Positions 21,703 through 33,007 of a stretch of 64,000 bases of DNA are shown piece by piece (the stretch's first letter is position 1; every line of letters begins with the position of its first letter). The notes beneath the pieces are model-generated. The model saw only the letters and a list, made by a program, of their open reading frames with translations, was not told the origin of the DNA and did not search any database. Location of the stretch: the NCBI GenBank assembly GCA_964036275.1, contig OZ038435.1:20252793-20316792 (forward strand), written 5' to 3'. A program made the translations under genes and the position numbers. Source of the stretch: Litoditis marina. Taxonomy: Eukaryota; Nematoda; Chromadorea; Rhabditida; Rhabditidae.

Positions 21703-22076
21703 ATGACGTGAAGAACATGTTTTGTTGTTTGAACTCCCTGCGATAAGAAGGAAAGTGTAGTTGGCAATGCCACTTATTACAATTTCATATTTCATAACGG
21801 GAAGAACATGTTCTGTAGTTTGAACTCAGTGTGATCAGGATGAAAATGTAGTTCGCCCTGCCACTCCACCACCACCTAACGGAACAATTAGTTTTCGACT
21901 GTTTCTACGTGAATATGCTTTATTTATCTATTTTTCCAAGCAACAAATTTTAAAGAAAAACTCGAAAACGAAACTATAAATGGTGTGTTCTTCTTTATTT
22001 CTCATCTTTCTAGGAGAGAACTGTGAGTTAATTGCCCTAGTGAAGAATGATGCTGATAGTTCGCTGCCGCAGATGG

Positions 22077-22248
22077 GCCACCCGTACTAGATACGGCGCA
22101 GCCAGGGGCGCGCCTATATAGGCGAGATGTTTCAAGCACCCGCTGTTCCCTTGAGGTATGTTGTCAGTGGTATCTTGCCGCGGCGATCACAAATAGGGAT
22201 ACAGTACCCTTCTAACGTGGCCTTTAACATGCGTTCCCGACGGGTGTA
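22077..22248 (+). promoter_or_regulatory. Promoter-like repeat element E4
   Basis: Intact palindrome, GC box, TATATAGGCGAG and both downstream boxes. It lies directly before the pre-array sequence of block 1. Confidence 0.5.
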
Positions 22249-22261
22249 AGAACGTGCAGTA

Positions 22262-22700
22262 CATTTTTAAGTATTATTATTATTGATAATTGATTGAAAT
22301 GTTATTAACTATTTTGAAGCTTTAGGAGATTAATGTCCTGGACTTTATTTCCCTTTCCGTTGAAATTGAATCAAAACAGACTGATGGTTTTGCTTACTTT
22401 ACATACTGTAGCAGTCTCAGTTTGGATGAAAAAAAAAACCCAAAAAGTATTTAAACGACGCAGAATCAAGTTTTTGGAAGAGTTACAGTTCTTTCTACGC
22501 TGTTAGAAAGTTAACTGTACATTCGTCGCCAACGGAAAGGTGGGAGGGTACTGTATATCTTATTTGGAATGTGAAGTCTAAAATGAAACTCTTACGTAGG
22601 AAACGTTTTGGGACTATTATACTTAATCTTCAATGAGTTATTTGGTTATTAAAGTTTAAAATCTTTAGTTGTATTATTATGGTGTGGTGTGTAAATTTGG
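22262..22700. repeat. Pre-array flank, block 1
   Basis: Matches 25955-26395 almost base for base (GATTAATGTCCTGGACTTTA, TACATACTGTAGCAGTC, CGTCGCCAACGGAAAGGTGG), then merges into the tail of a tRNA repeat unit. Confidence 0.8.
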
Positions 22701-22752
22701 TTGACCCGAACGAGCGCTGCGATACCAGGCTGGTTTGAGGATTCAGTGACAG

Positions 22753-22835
22753 GCCTGGGTAGCCAAGTGGTCAACGGCATGCGACTTATGATCGCACGGA
22801 GAAATCCTTCGCGGGTTCGAATCCCGCCTCAGGCA
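22753..22835 (+). tRNA. Class II tRNA, anticodon UAU (nev-tRNA-Ile-like), copy 1
   Basis: 83 nt with discriminator. Acceptor GCCTGGG/CTCAGGC; box A TAGCCAAGTGG; anticodon stem TGCGA/TCGCA with loop CTTATGA (anticodon UAU, G37). Variable arm CGGAGAAATCCTTC folds GGA/TCC. T-arm GCGGG TTCGAAT CCCGC holds a perfect box B. Discriminator A, no intron, TTTT terminator 5 nt downstream. The long variable arm with A73 and G37 is a leucine-type body, while UAU reads the isoleucine codon AUA. This matches the nematode V-arm tRNAs described as leucine-accepting. Confidence 0.93.
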
Positions 22836-23216
22836 AAAGTTTTGCATTTAACCGTCTGGAAGATATTTTGGGTCATATGATCTATTTTTTTCTGAAATAA
22901 CATCAGGAAGAGTTGAATATTTATCTTACATGCATTAAAAGCCATTCGAATCGATTTGAAATTGTTCCGACATATGACGTGAAAATTTGCTGCAACCAAA
23001 CGTCTTATTTAGAGTATGAAGATGTTTTTGAAAGCGAACTCTTACGCAGAAAACTCCACAAAACGTTTTTGGACTATTATACTTCATCTGCAATGAGTCA
23101 TTTGGTTATTGAAGTTTAAAATAACCCTTTAGTTGTATTATTATGGTGCGGTGTATAAATTTGGTTGACCCGAACGAGCGCTGCCATACCAGGCTGGTTT
23201 GAAGATTCAGTGACAG

Positions 23217-23299
23217 GCCTGGGTAGCCAAGTGGTCAACGGCATGCGACTTATGATCGCACGGAGAAATCCTTCGCGGGTTCGAATCCCGCCTCAGGCA
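23217..23299 (+). tRNA. Class II tRNA (UAU), copy 2
   Basis: Same 83-nt sequence as copy 1. It is followed by AAGTTCTGC, so the T-run terminator is broken (TTCT), unlike other copies. Confidence 0.9.
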
Positions 23300-23339
23300 A
23301 AAGTTCTGCATTTAACCGTCTGGAAGATATTTTGGGTCA

Positions 23340-23960
23340 TATGATCTATTTTTTTTGAAAATAACATCAGGAAGTGTGAAATAATCATAAAATAAAAGTG
23401 ATTCCAATCAGTTTTAATCCTACTTACGACGTGGAAAAACGTGTATTTTTGCTGCGTCGTGTTGGTATTGTTTTAAATACCATTGGGAAGAGGTGAATTT
23501 GAAACGCTAGAATGCGATAATATAGCCTGTTTTCATTATAAGGTTATTATGAACTACCTGGTTTCTTTTTATAGTTCTCAAAGCGGTTCAACTTATGATG
23601 ACCCAACTCTCTGAGAACAGAACTAAAATCGTTTTGAATCAGGGTCGAATCGATTTTGAGTACATCTATTACGGAGAACATTAATTTAACTATGACAATT
23701 ATATTTTGTTCAAATGAACTGACCTATTATCTGTTTCCTGTTCAAAGCGGTACGTATAAAGTCAATTGACCAGCAGATGTGGCCATATGCTAATTGCGAA
23801 TCTGTTATATAGAAACTATATTCAAGGGATAGCGCTACTCAAGTGCCCTTGTTCTACTTGGTACTGGGGTTACCGAGCTATTGGGGATAATCATCGCTGA
23901 ACGTGCCAACAAAATTTCCAACTGAGCTTGTCACGATGTTAACGTTTCCCAAAACATTAC
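23340..23960. repeat. Post-array flank, block 1
   Basis: Shares TATTTTTGCTGCGTCGTGT, AATACCATTGGGAAGAGG, GCAGATGTGGCCATATG and other segments, in the same order, with 39150-39460 after the main array. An extra segment is present here. Confidence 0.75.
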
Positions 23961-24004
23961 GAAAAATTCCGAGGTATTGCCAGAAGGCTTGCCAATCGGT
24001 AAAA

Positions 24005-24069
24005 ATTTTTCAATTGCAGTTTAAAGGACCGTTGACACGAAATTGGTCTACATAATCGTCCTTCTTTAA
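24005..24069. mobile_element. TTAA MITE, copy 7 (right half only)
   Basis: Only the distal arm remains (CAATTGCAGTTTAAAGGACC to CGTCCTTCTTTAA). It sits at the junction between blocks 1 and 2. Confidence 0.8.
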
Positions 24070-24356
24070 TGAGAGGTATACCGAGTCCGGCTAATGGCAG
24101 CCGTGCAAAAAGTTCTAATCAAGAGTGCGAAGGCGAAAAATATTCATAAACGCAATGTTGAACGAAACGTCGACCTGTTCAAAAGAATTTATGAGTTACA
24201 GATTTAAAGAATTTGCTTTAATCACCGAAAACGTTTTGTAATCTCACAGTTTCATATATGTGTACCTTAGATGTAAATTGATGCGTGTTCGATATTATAA
24301 GACTCCAGAATAAGGTAATGTAAAATTTTCGGAGATTGTGAAGGTAAACTCCCGGT

Positions 24357-24806
24357 CATTCCCACTGAGACTTGGCAGACAGCCAATGAATTTCCAAATG
24401 ACTTTAAACCACTTTAAAGTTGTCCAATAGATTACGAATCGCTGTTAGAGATTGTTCAGTTTCATAAGAACAAGTCGAAAAAAAGTCTTCAGAACACAGT
24501 CTGAGAAATAGCCATTCAAAAATCTCGGCTAGTTGCCAATGGGTCTCAGTGGGAATGAAACGAACTATACTGTGTTTCATCTGTCAAAAAGATCATATAT
24601 AGTTCGTTTCATTCCTACTGAGACCTCTTGGCATCAATAGCCTTTTTCTTAGAGAAAACTTGAGTGTTCTAAAGACATTTTTGTACACGTGTTCTTATGA
24701 AACTGAACAACCACTAGCAGAGATTTGGAGTGTTTTTGATGAACTGAAAGTGGTGAAAAACTGCCTTGATTATTGATTGGCACGCTGCCAGGTCTCAGTA
24801 GGAATG
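24357..24806. mobile_element. TIR element with internal palindrome
   Basis: Ends CATTCCCACTGAGACTTGGC and CTGCCAGGTCTCAGTAGGAA are inverted. A second inverted pair (GGTCTCAGTGGGAATGAAAC / GTTTCATTCCTACTGAGACC) lies in the middle. No transposase frame. Confidence 0.55.
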
Positions 24807-24980
24807 ACAGGAACTATATTTGATTTTGTTGATTGACCTCCACCTGTTCATATAAATCATCACATGGCAAAAAAAGATGAATCGAAACTGCTTCGATTAT
24901 GTCATCATTCGCCATTATACAGGCGGGTACTAACACAACTGTAATTCACAATATTGATTACTTATATCGATTGATTGTAG

Positions 24981-25429
24981 ATCAGAATGGTCATCGATCA
25001 ATCCGCTTCTCGTGGGTTTCGGTCAACAAGTATGTCTCCCCGTGAAACCGCGCTGCTCCGACTGCCTTTGCAGTTCAATTTGCCCTTCCTCGACTAAAAA
25101 GGAGGAAAAATCGATAATTTCTCCGAAAAAGGTAGATTTACGTGATCTTCTAGACGGTCGGAATATATTTACGTGTATGATCAAAAAAATCACTAGAATT
25201 CTCATTAAAGTATAAATTTGCGCGATAAGTGAAACATAAATACAGTGAAACGCGATTTTTTTAGCTCATGTTGTACAAAACGGTATTTCTCAGTTGAGTT
25301 TGAAATATAATGGCGGATCCTCAACTAATTTCAATTCAGGAAACAGTGGAGGAGCATCGTGAAGAGTTGGTCGAGAATCAACAGAAAACTGCGAGAAAAC
25401 CGAGAAGGGGAAAGACAGAGAAGAAGTAA
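24981..25429 (+). CDS. Duplicated nth-1 terminal exons 8' and 9'
   Basis: Exon 8' is 24981-25131 (151 nt, same length and phase as exon 8). Exon 9' is 25340-25429 (90 nt including TAA). All four iron-sulfur cysteines, the acceptor (gattgtag), donor (gtagat), second acceptor (ttcag) and the stop are intact. In exon 8' most differences from exon 8 are third-position synonymous; one residue changes (CLL to CLC). Exon 9' differs at several residues but keeps length and basic charge. No copy of exons 1-7 lies beside it. It is therefore either an alternative 3' end for nth-1 (spliced from exon 7 at 16637) or a recent non-functional duplicate. Confidence 0.6.
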
Positions 25430-25642
25430 TATTGTTTTGCTTGGTTAATGATTTGTTTGTATGGAGTATGAAGTTTTGCTGTGTCCATTAGAGAAAAAAA
25501 AACATTTTCGGGAAATACGATATTTTGCAGTAGCTTCAATCAGGAATAAAACTAAGTGCATGGAAAATAGTTTGTTCTTGTTCGAGGTTCTGTATTTTAT
25601 GCCATTCGACTTTCAATAACCAGCTGTCCGGTGCACTGATGT

Positions 25643-25815
25643 GCAACCCGTACTAGATACGGCGCAGCCAGGGGCGCGCCTATATAAACAAGGTCTTACC
25701 CACCCCCCCTGTTGTTCCCTTGACGAAAGTTGTCAGTGGTAGGTTGCCGCGGCGATCCAACTGGGATACAATACTCTGATCACGTAAATTACAGGCATGC
25801 GTTCCCGACGGGTGT
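25643..25815 (+). promoter_or_regulatory. Promoter-like repeat element E5
   Basis: Intact CCGTACTAGATACGG, GGGGCGCGCC, TATATAAACAAGG and both downstream boxes. Homology with E1 extends about 35 bp further upstream (AATAACCAGCTG). It precedes the main array flank. Confidence 0.5.
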
Positions 25816-25954
25816 CAGTCACGTGCACTACATTTACTTTTGTACATTTAGTATATTTACGGGGAAAATTGTACTATCACCCCCCCCCCCCTCCCAACAC
25901 GATTCCCTATAGAGAGGGGCGATATTGTAAATGGGGGGTGATTGTAAAATGTCG

Positions 25955-26395
25955 ACGTATCATTATTATTGATAATTGATTGAAATGCTATTAACTATTT
26001 TGAAGCTTTAGGAGATTAATGTCCTGGACTTTATTTCCCTTTCCGTTGAAATTGAATCAGAACAGACTGAAGGTTTTGCTTACTTTACATACTGTAGCAG
26101 TCCCAGTTTGGATGAGAAAAAAAAACCCAAAAAGTATTTAAACTACGCAGAATCAAGTTTTTGAAAGAGTTACAGTTCTTTCTACGCTGGTAGAAAGTTA
26201 ACTGTATAGTCGTCGCCAACGGAAAGGTGGGAGGGTACTGTATCTTATTTGGAGTGTGAAGATGTTTCTGAAATGAAACTCTTACGTAGGAAACGTTTTG
26301 GGACTATTATACTTAATCTTCAATGAGTTATTTGATTATTAAAAGTCAAAATAATCCTTTAGTTGTATTATTATGGTGTGGTGTGTAAATTTGGT
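25955..26395. repeat. Pre-array flank, block 2
   Basis: Counterpart of 22262-22700. Confidence 0.8.
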
Positions 26396-26446
26396 TGACC
26401 TGAACGAGCGCTGCCATACCAGGCTGGTTTGAGGATTCAGTGACAG

Positions 26447-26529
26447 GCCTGGGTAGCCAAGTGGTCAACGGCATGCGACTTATGATCGCACGGAGAAATC
26501 CTTCGCGGGTTCGAATCCCGCCTCAGGCA
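26447..26529 (+). tRNA. Class II tRNA (UAU), copy 3
   Basis: Canonical sequence; first unit of the main array. Confidence 0.93.
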
Positions 26530-26909
26530 AAAGTTTTGCATTTAACCGACTGGAAGATATATTGGGTCATATGATCTACTTTTTCTAAAATGACATCAGG
26601 AAGAGTTGAATATTCATCTTACATGCATTAAAAGCCATTCGAATCGATTTGAAACTCTTCCGACATGTGACGTGAAAATTTGCTGCAACCAAACGTCTTA
26701 TTTAGAGTATGAAGATGTTTTTGAAAGCGAACTCTTACGCAGAAAACTCAACAAAACGTTTTTGGACTATTATACTTCATCTGCAGTTAGTTATTTGGTT
26801 AGTAAAAGTCAAAATAATCCTTTAGTTGTATTATTATGGTGTGGTGTGTAAATTTGGTTGACCTGAACGAGCGCTGCCATACCAGGCTGGTTTGAGGATT
26901 CAGGGACAG

Positions 26910-26992
26910 GCCTGGGTAGCCAAGTGGTCAACGGCATGCGACTTATGATCGCACGGAGAAATCCTTCGCGGGTTCGAATCCCGCCCCAGGCA
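26910..26992 (+). tRNA. Class II tRNA (UAU), copy 4
   Basis: 3' acceptor strand CCCAGGC gives a full Watson-Crick acceptor stem. Upstream CAGGGACAG variant. Confidence 0.93.
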
Positions 26993-27372
26993 AAAGTTTT
27001 GCATTTAACCGACTGGAAGATATATTGGGTCATATGATCTACTTTTTCTAAAATGACATCAGGAAGAGTTGAATATTCATCTTACATGCATTAAAAGCCA
27101 TTCGAATCGATTTGAAACTCTTCCGACATGTGACGTGAAAATTTGCTGCAACCAAACGTCTTATTTAGAGAATGAAGATGTTTTTGAAAGCGAACTCTTA
27201 CGCAGAAAACTCAACAAAACGTTTTTGGACTATTATACTTCATCTGCAGTTAGTTATTTGGTTAGTAAAAGTCAAAATAATCCTTTAGTTGTATTATTAT
27301 GGTGTGGTGTGTAAATTTGGTTGACCTGAACGAGCGCTGCCATACCAGGCTGGTTTGAGGATTCAGTGACAG

Positions 27373-27455
27373 GCCTGGGTAGCCAAGTGGTCAACGGCAT
27401 GCGACTTATGATCGCACGGAGAAATCCTTCGCGGGTTCGAATCCCGCCCCAGGCA
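27373..27455 (+). tRNA. Class II tRNA (UAU), copy 5
   Basis: CCCAGGC acceptor variant as in copy 4. Confidence 0.93.
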
Positions 27456-27835
27456 AAAGTTTTGCATTTAACCGACTGGAAGATATATTGGGTCATATGA
27501 TCTACTTTTTCTAAAATGACATCAGGAAGAGTTGAATATTCATCTTACATGCATTAAAAGCCATTCGAATCGATTTGAAACTCTTCCGACATGTGACGTG
27601 AAAATTTGCTGCAACCAAACGTCTTATTTAGAGTATGAAGATGTTTTTGAAAGCGAACTCTTACGCAGAAAACTCAACAAAACGTTTTGGGACTATTATA
27701 CTTAATCTTCAATGAGTTATTTGGTTATTAAAGTTTAAAATAACCCTTTAGTTGTATTATTATGGTGTGGTGTGTAAATTTGGTTGACCTGAACGAGCGC
27801 TGCCATACCAGGCTGGTTTGAGGATTCAGTGACAG

Positions 27836-27918
27836 GTCTGGGTAGCCAAGTGGTCAACGGCATGCGACTTATGATCGCACGGAGAAATCCTTCGCGGGTT
27901 CGAATCCCGCCTCAGGCA
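27836..27918 (+). tRNA. Class II tRNA (UAU), copy 6
   Basis: Acceptor begins GTCTGGG, turning pair 2:71 into U-G. Confidence 0.9.
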
Positions 27919-28298
27919 AAAGTTTTGCATTTAACCGACTGGAAGATATATTGGGTCATATGATCTACTTTTTCTAAAATGACATCAGGAAGAGTTGAAT
28001 ATTCATCTTACATGCATTAAAAGCCATTCGAATCAATTTGAAACTCTTCCGACATGTGACGTGAAAATTTGCTGCAACCAAACGTCTTATTTAGAGTATG
28101 AAGATGTTTTTGAAAGCGAACTCTTACGCAGAAAACTCAACAAAACGTTTTTGGACTATTATACTTCATCTGCAGTTAGTTATTTGGTTAGTAAAATTCA
28201 AAATAATCCTTTAGTTGTATTATTATGGTGTGGTGTGTAAATTTGGTTGACCTGAACGAGCGCTGCCATACCAGGCTGGTTTGAGGATTCAGTGACAG

Positions 28299-28381
28299 GC
28301 CTGGGTAGCCAAGTGGTCAACGGCATGCGACTTATGATCGCACGGAGAAATCCTTCGCGGGTTCGAATCCCGCCTCAGGCA
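28299..28381 (+). tRNA. Class II tRNA (UAU), copy 7
   Basis: Canonical sequence. Confidence 0.93.
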
Positions 28382-28761
28382 AAAGTTTTGCATTTAACCG
28401 ACTGGAAGATATTTTGGGTCATATGATCTACTTTTTCTAAAATGACATCAGGAAGAGTTGAATATTCATCTTACATGCATTAAAAGCCATTCGAATCGAT
28501 TTGAAACTCTTCCGACATGTGACGTGAAAATTTGCTGCAACCAAACGTCTTATTTAGAGTATGAAGATGTTTTTGAAAGCGAACTCTTACGCAGAAAACT
28601 CAACAAAACGTTTTTGGACTATTATACTTCATCTGCAATTAGTTATTTGATTATTAAAAGTCAAAATAATCCTTTAGTTGTATTATTATGGTGTGGTGTG
28701 TAAATTTGGTTGACCTGAACGAGCGCTGCCATACCAGGCTGGTTTGAGGATTCAGTGACAG

Positions 28762-28844
28762 GCCTGGGTAGCCAAGTGGTCAACGGCATGCGACTTATGA
28801 TCGCACGGAGAAATCCTTCGCGGGTTCGAATCCCGCCTCAGGCA
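28762..28844 (+). tRNA. Class II tRNA (UAU), copy 8
   Basis: Canonical sequence. Confidence 0.93.
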
Positions 28845-29220
28845 AAAGTTTTGCATTTAACCGACTGGAAGATATATTGGGTCATATGATCTACTTTTTC
28901 TAAAATGACATCAGGAAGAGTTGAATATTCATCTTACATGCATTAAAAGCCATTCGAATCGATTTGAAACTCTTCCGACATGTGACGTGAAAATTTGCTG
29001 CAACCAAACGTCTTATTTAGAGTATGAAGATGTTTTTGAAAGCGAACTCTTACGCAGAAAACTCAACAAAACGTTTTTGGACTATTATACTTCATCTTCA
29101 ATGAGTTATTTGGTTATTAAAGTTTAAAATCTTTAGTTGTATTATTATGGTGTGGTGTGTAAATTTGGTTGACCTGAACGAGCGCTGCCATACCAGGCTG
29201 GTTTGAGGATTCAGTGACAG

Positions 29221-29303
29221 GCCTGGGTAGCCAAGTGGTCAACGGCATGCGACTTATGATCGCACGGAGAAATCCTTCGCGGGTTCGAATCCCGCCTCAG
29301 GCA
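29221..29303 (+). tRNA. Class II tRNA (UAU), copy 9
   Basis: Canonical; preceded by a 459-bp step. Confidence 0.93.
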
Positions 29304-29683
29304 AAAGTTTTGCATTTAACCGACTGGAAGATATATTGGGTCATATGATCTACTTTTTCTAAAATGACATCAGGAAGAGTTGAATATTCATCTTACATGC
29401 ATTAAAAGCCATTCGAATCGATTTGAAACTCTTCCGACATGTGACGTGAAAATTTGCTGCAACCAAACGTCTTATTTAGAGTATGAAGATGTTTTTGAAA
29501 GCGAACTCTTACGCAGAAAACTCAACAAAACGTTTTTGGACTATTATACTTCATCTGCAATTAGTTATTTGGTTAGTAAAATTCAAAATAATCCTTTAGT
29601 TGTATTATTATGGTGTGGTGTGTAAATTTGGTTGACCTGAACGAGCGCTGCCATACCAGGCTGGTTTGAGGATTCAGTGACAG

Positions 29684-29766
29684 GCCTGGGTAGCCAAGTG
29701 GTCAACGGCATGCGACTTATGATCGCACGGAGAAATCCTTCGCGGGTTCGAATCCCGCCTCAGGCA
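29684..29766 (+). tRNA. Class II tRNA (UAU), copy 10
   Basis: Canonical sequence. Confidence 0.93.
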
Positions 29767-30146
29767 AAAGTTTTGCATTTAACCGACTGGAAGATATTTT
29801 GGGTCATATGATCTACTTTTTCTAAAATGACATCAGGAAGAGTTGAATATTCATCTTACATGCATTAAAAGCCATTCGAATCGATTTGAAACTCTTCCGA
29901 CATGTGACGTGAAAATTTGCTGCAACCAAACGTCTTATTTAGAGTATGAAGATGTTTTTGAAAGCGAACTCTTACGCAGAAAACTCAACAAAACGTTTTT
30001 GGACTATTATACTTCATCTGCAATTAGTTATTTGATTATTAAAAGTCAAAATAATCCTTTAGTTGTATTATTATGGTGTGGTGTGTAAATTTGGTTGACC
30101 TGAACGAGCGCTGCCATACCAGGCTGGTTTGAGGATTCAGTGACAG

Positions 30147-30229
30147 GTCTGGGTAGCCAAGTGGTCAACGGCATGCGACTTATGATCGCACGGAGAAATC
30201 CTTCGCGGGTTCGAATCCCGCCTCAGGCA
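30147..30229 (+). tRNA. Class II tRNA (UAU), copy 11
   Basis: GTCTGGG acceptor variant, as in copy 6 five units earlier. Confidence 0.9.
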
Positions 30230-30609
30230 AAAGTTTTGCATTTAACCGACTGGAAGATATATTGGGTCATATGATCTACTTTTTCTAAAATGACATCAGG
30301 AAGAGTTGAATATTCATCTTACATGCATTAAAAGCCATTCGAATCAATTTGAAACTCTTCCGACATGTGACGTGAAAATTTGCTGCAACCAAACGTCTTA
30401 TTTAGAGTATGAAGATGTTTTTGAAAGCGAACTCTTACGCAGAAAACTCAACAAAACGTTTTTGGACTATTATACTTCATCTGCAGTTAGTTATTTGGTT
30501 AGTAAAATTCAAAATAATCCTTTAGTTGTATTATTATGGTGTGGTGTGTAAATTTGGTTGACCTGAACGAGCGCTGCCATACCAGGCTGGTTTGAGGATT
30601 CAGTGACAG

Positions 30610-30692
30610 GCCTGGGTAGCCAAGTGGTCAACGGCATGCGACTTATGATCGCACGGAGAAATCCTTCGCGGGTTCGAATCCCGCCTCAGGCA
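30610..30692 (+). tRNA. Class II tRNA (UAU), copy 12
   Basis: Canonical sequence. Confidence 0.93.
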
Positions 30693-31072
30693 AAAGTTTT
30701 GCATTTAACCGACTGGAAGATATTTTGGGTCATATGATCTACTTTTTCTAAAATGACATCAGGAAGAGTTGAATATTCATCTTACATGCATTAAAAGCCA
30801 TTCGAATCAATTTGAAACTCTTCCGACATGTGACGTGAAAATTTGCTGCAACCAAACGTCTTATTTAGAGTATGAAGATGTTTTTGAAAGCGAACTCTTA
30901 CGCAGAAAACTCAACAAAACGTTTTTGGACTATTATACTTCATCTGCAGTTAGTTATTTGGTTAGTAAAATTCAAAATAATCCTTTAGTTGTATTATTAT
31001 GGTGTGGTGTGTAAATTTGGTTGACCTGAACGAGCGCTGCCATACCAGGCTGGTTTGAGGATTCAGTGACAG

Positions 31073-31155
31073 GCATGGGTAGCCAAGTGGTCAACGGCAT
31101 GCGACTTATGATCGCACGGAGAAATCCTTCGCGGGTTCGAATCCCGCCTCAGGCA
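31073..31155 (+). tRNA. Class II tRNA (UAU), copy 13
   Basis: Acceptor begins GCATGGG: an A-G mismatch at pair 3:70 may impair it. Confidence 0.85.
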
Positions 31156-31535
31156 AAAGTTTTGCATTTAACCGACTGGAAGATATTTTGGGTCATATGA
31201 TCTACTTTTTCTAAAATGACATCAGGAAGAGTTGAATATTCATCTTACATGCATTAAAAGCCATTCGAATCGATTTGAAACTCTTCCGACATGTGACGTG
31301 AAAATTTGCTGCAACCAAACGTCTTATTTAGAGTATGAAGATGTTTTTGAAAGCGAACTCTTACGCAGAAAACTCAACAAAACGTTTTTGGACTATTATA
31401 CTTCATCTGCAATTAGTTATTTGATTATTAAAAGTCAAAATAATCCTTTAGTTGTATTATTATGGTGTGGTGTGTAAATTTGGTTGACCTGAACGAGCGC
31501 TGCCATACCAGGCTGGTTTGAGGATTCAGTGACAG

Positions 31536-31618
31536 GCCTGGGTAGCCAAGTGGTCAACGGCATGCGACTTATGATCGCACGGAGAAATCCTTCGCGGGTT
31601 CGAATCCCGCCTCAGGCA
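31536..31618 (+). tRNA. Class II tRNA (UAU), copy 14
   Basis: Canonical sequence. Confidence 0.93.
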
Positions 31619-31998
31619 AAAGTTTTGCATTTAACCGACTGGAAGATATATTGGGTCATATGATCTACTTTTTCTAAAATGACATCAGGAAGAGTTGAAT
31701 ATTCATCTTACATGCATTAAAAGCCATTCGAATCGATTTGAAACTCTTCCGACATGTGACGTGAAAATTTGCTGCAACCAAACGTCTTATTTAGAGTATG
31801 AAGATGTTTTTGAAAGCGAACTCTTACGCAGAAAACTCAACAAAACGTTTTTGGACTATTATACTTCATCTGCAGTTAGTTATTTGGTTAGTAAAAGTCA
31901 AAATAATCCTTTAGTTGTATTATTATGGTGTGGTGTGTAAATTTGGTTGACCTGAACGAGCGCTGCCATACCAGGCTGGTTTGAGGATTCAGTGACAG

Positions 31999-32081
31999 GC
32001 CTGGGTAGCCAAGTGGTCAACGGCATGCGACTTATGATCGCACGGAGAAATCCTTCGCGGGTTCGAATCCCGCCTCAGGCA
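31999..32081 (+). tRNA. Class II tRNA (UAU), copy 15
   Basis: Canonical sequence. Confidence 0.93.
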
Positions 32082-32461
32082 AAAGTTTTGCATTTAACCG
32101 ACTGGAAGATATATTGGGTCATATGATCTACTTTTTCTAAAATGACATCAGGAAGAGTTTAATATTCATCTTACATGCATTAAAAGCCATTCGAATCGAT
32201 TTGAAACTCTTCCGACATGTGACGTGAAAATTTGCTGCAACCAAACGTCTTATTTAGAGTATGAAGATGTTTTTGAAAGCGAACTCTTACGCAGAAAACT
32301 CAACAAAACGTTTTTGGACTATTATACTTCATCTGCAATTAGTTATTTGGTTAGTAAAAGTCAAAATAATCCTTTAGTTGTATTATTATGGTGTGGTGTG
32401 TAAATTTGGTTGACCTGAACGAGCGCTGCCATACCAGGCTGGTTTGAGGATTCAGTGACAG

Positions 32462-32544
32462 GCATGGGTAGCCAAGTGGTCAACGGCATGCGACTTATGA
32501 TCGCACGGAGAAATCCTTCGCGGGTTCGAATCCCGCCTCAGGCA
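32462..32544 (+). tRNA. Class II tRNA (UAU), copy 16
   Basis: GCATGGG acceptor mismatch, as in copy 13. Confidence 0.85.
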
Positions 32545-32924
32545 AAAGTTTTGCATTTAACCGACTGGAAGATATATTGGGTCATATGATCTACTTTTTC
32601 TAAAATGACATCAGGAAGAGTTTAATATTCATCTTACATGCATTAAAAGCCATTCGAATCGATTTGAAACTCTTCCGACATGTGACGTGAAAATTTGCTG
32701 CAACCAAACGTCTTATTTAGAGTATGAAGATGTTTTTGAAAGCGAACTCTTACGCAGAAAACTCAACAAAACGTTTTTGGACTATTATACTTCATCTTCA
32801 ATGAGTTATTTGGTTATTAAAAGTCAAAATAATCCTTTAGTTGTATTATTATGGTGTGGTGTGTAAATTTGGTTGACCTGAACGAGCGCTGCCATACCAG
32901 GCTGGTTTGAGGATTCAGTGACAG

Positions 32925-33007
32925 GCCTGGGTAGCCAAGTGGTCAACGGCATGCGACTTATGATCGCACGGAGAAATCCTTCGCGGGTTCGAATCCCGCC
33001 TCAGGCA
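32925..33007 (+). tRNA. Class II tRNA (UAU), copy 17
   Basis: Canonical sequence. Confidence 0.93.

Larger units (their letters stand above)
22700..23340 (+). repeat. tRNA-bearing repeat, two units (block 1)
   Basis: Two copies of the unit whose major expansion is at 26395-39060, spaced 464 bp. They are the most diverged units, with CCCGAACGAGCG instead of CCTGAACGAGCG upstream. Confidence 0.9.
16660..24004. repeat. Segmental duplication, block 1
   Basis: Starts in nth-1 intron 7. It contains exons 8-9, four promoter-like elements, the pre-array sequence, two tRNA units and the post-array sequence. Block 2 (24070-39470) repeats the same order. Homology is patchy in introns and high in exon 8, the promoter-like element and the tRNA units. 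Confidence 0.75.

Noticed and set aside
22753..22835. Calling the array tRNA-Leu or tRNA-Ser from the variable arm
   Set aside because: The anticodon stem TGCGA/TCGCA fixes the loop as CTTATGA, so the anticodon is UAU. The discriminator A excludes a normal tRNA-Ser.
20757..25912. Small cysteine-containing peptides read from the E elements
   Set aside because: The frame shifts or stops between copies while the nucleotide boxes are conserved, so coding is unlikely.
26809..27496. Minus-strand 74-codon frames across tRNA genes
   Set aside because: They run antisense through the tRNA and its promoter and exist only where the CCCAGGC variant removes a stop.
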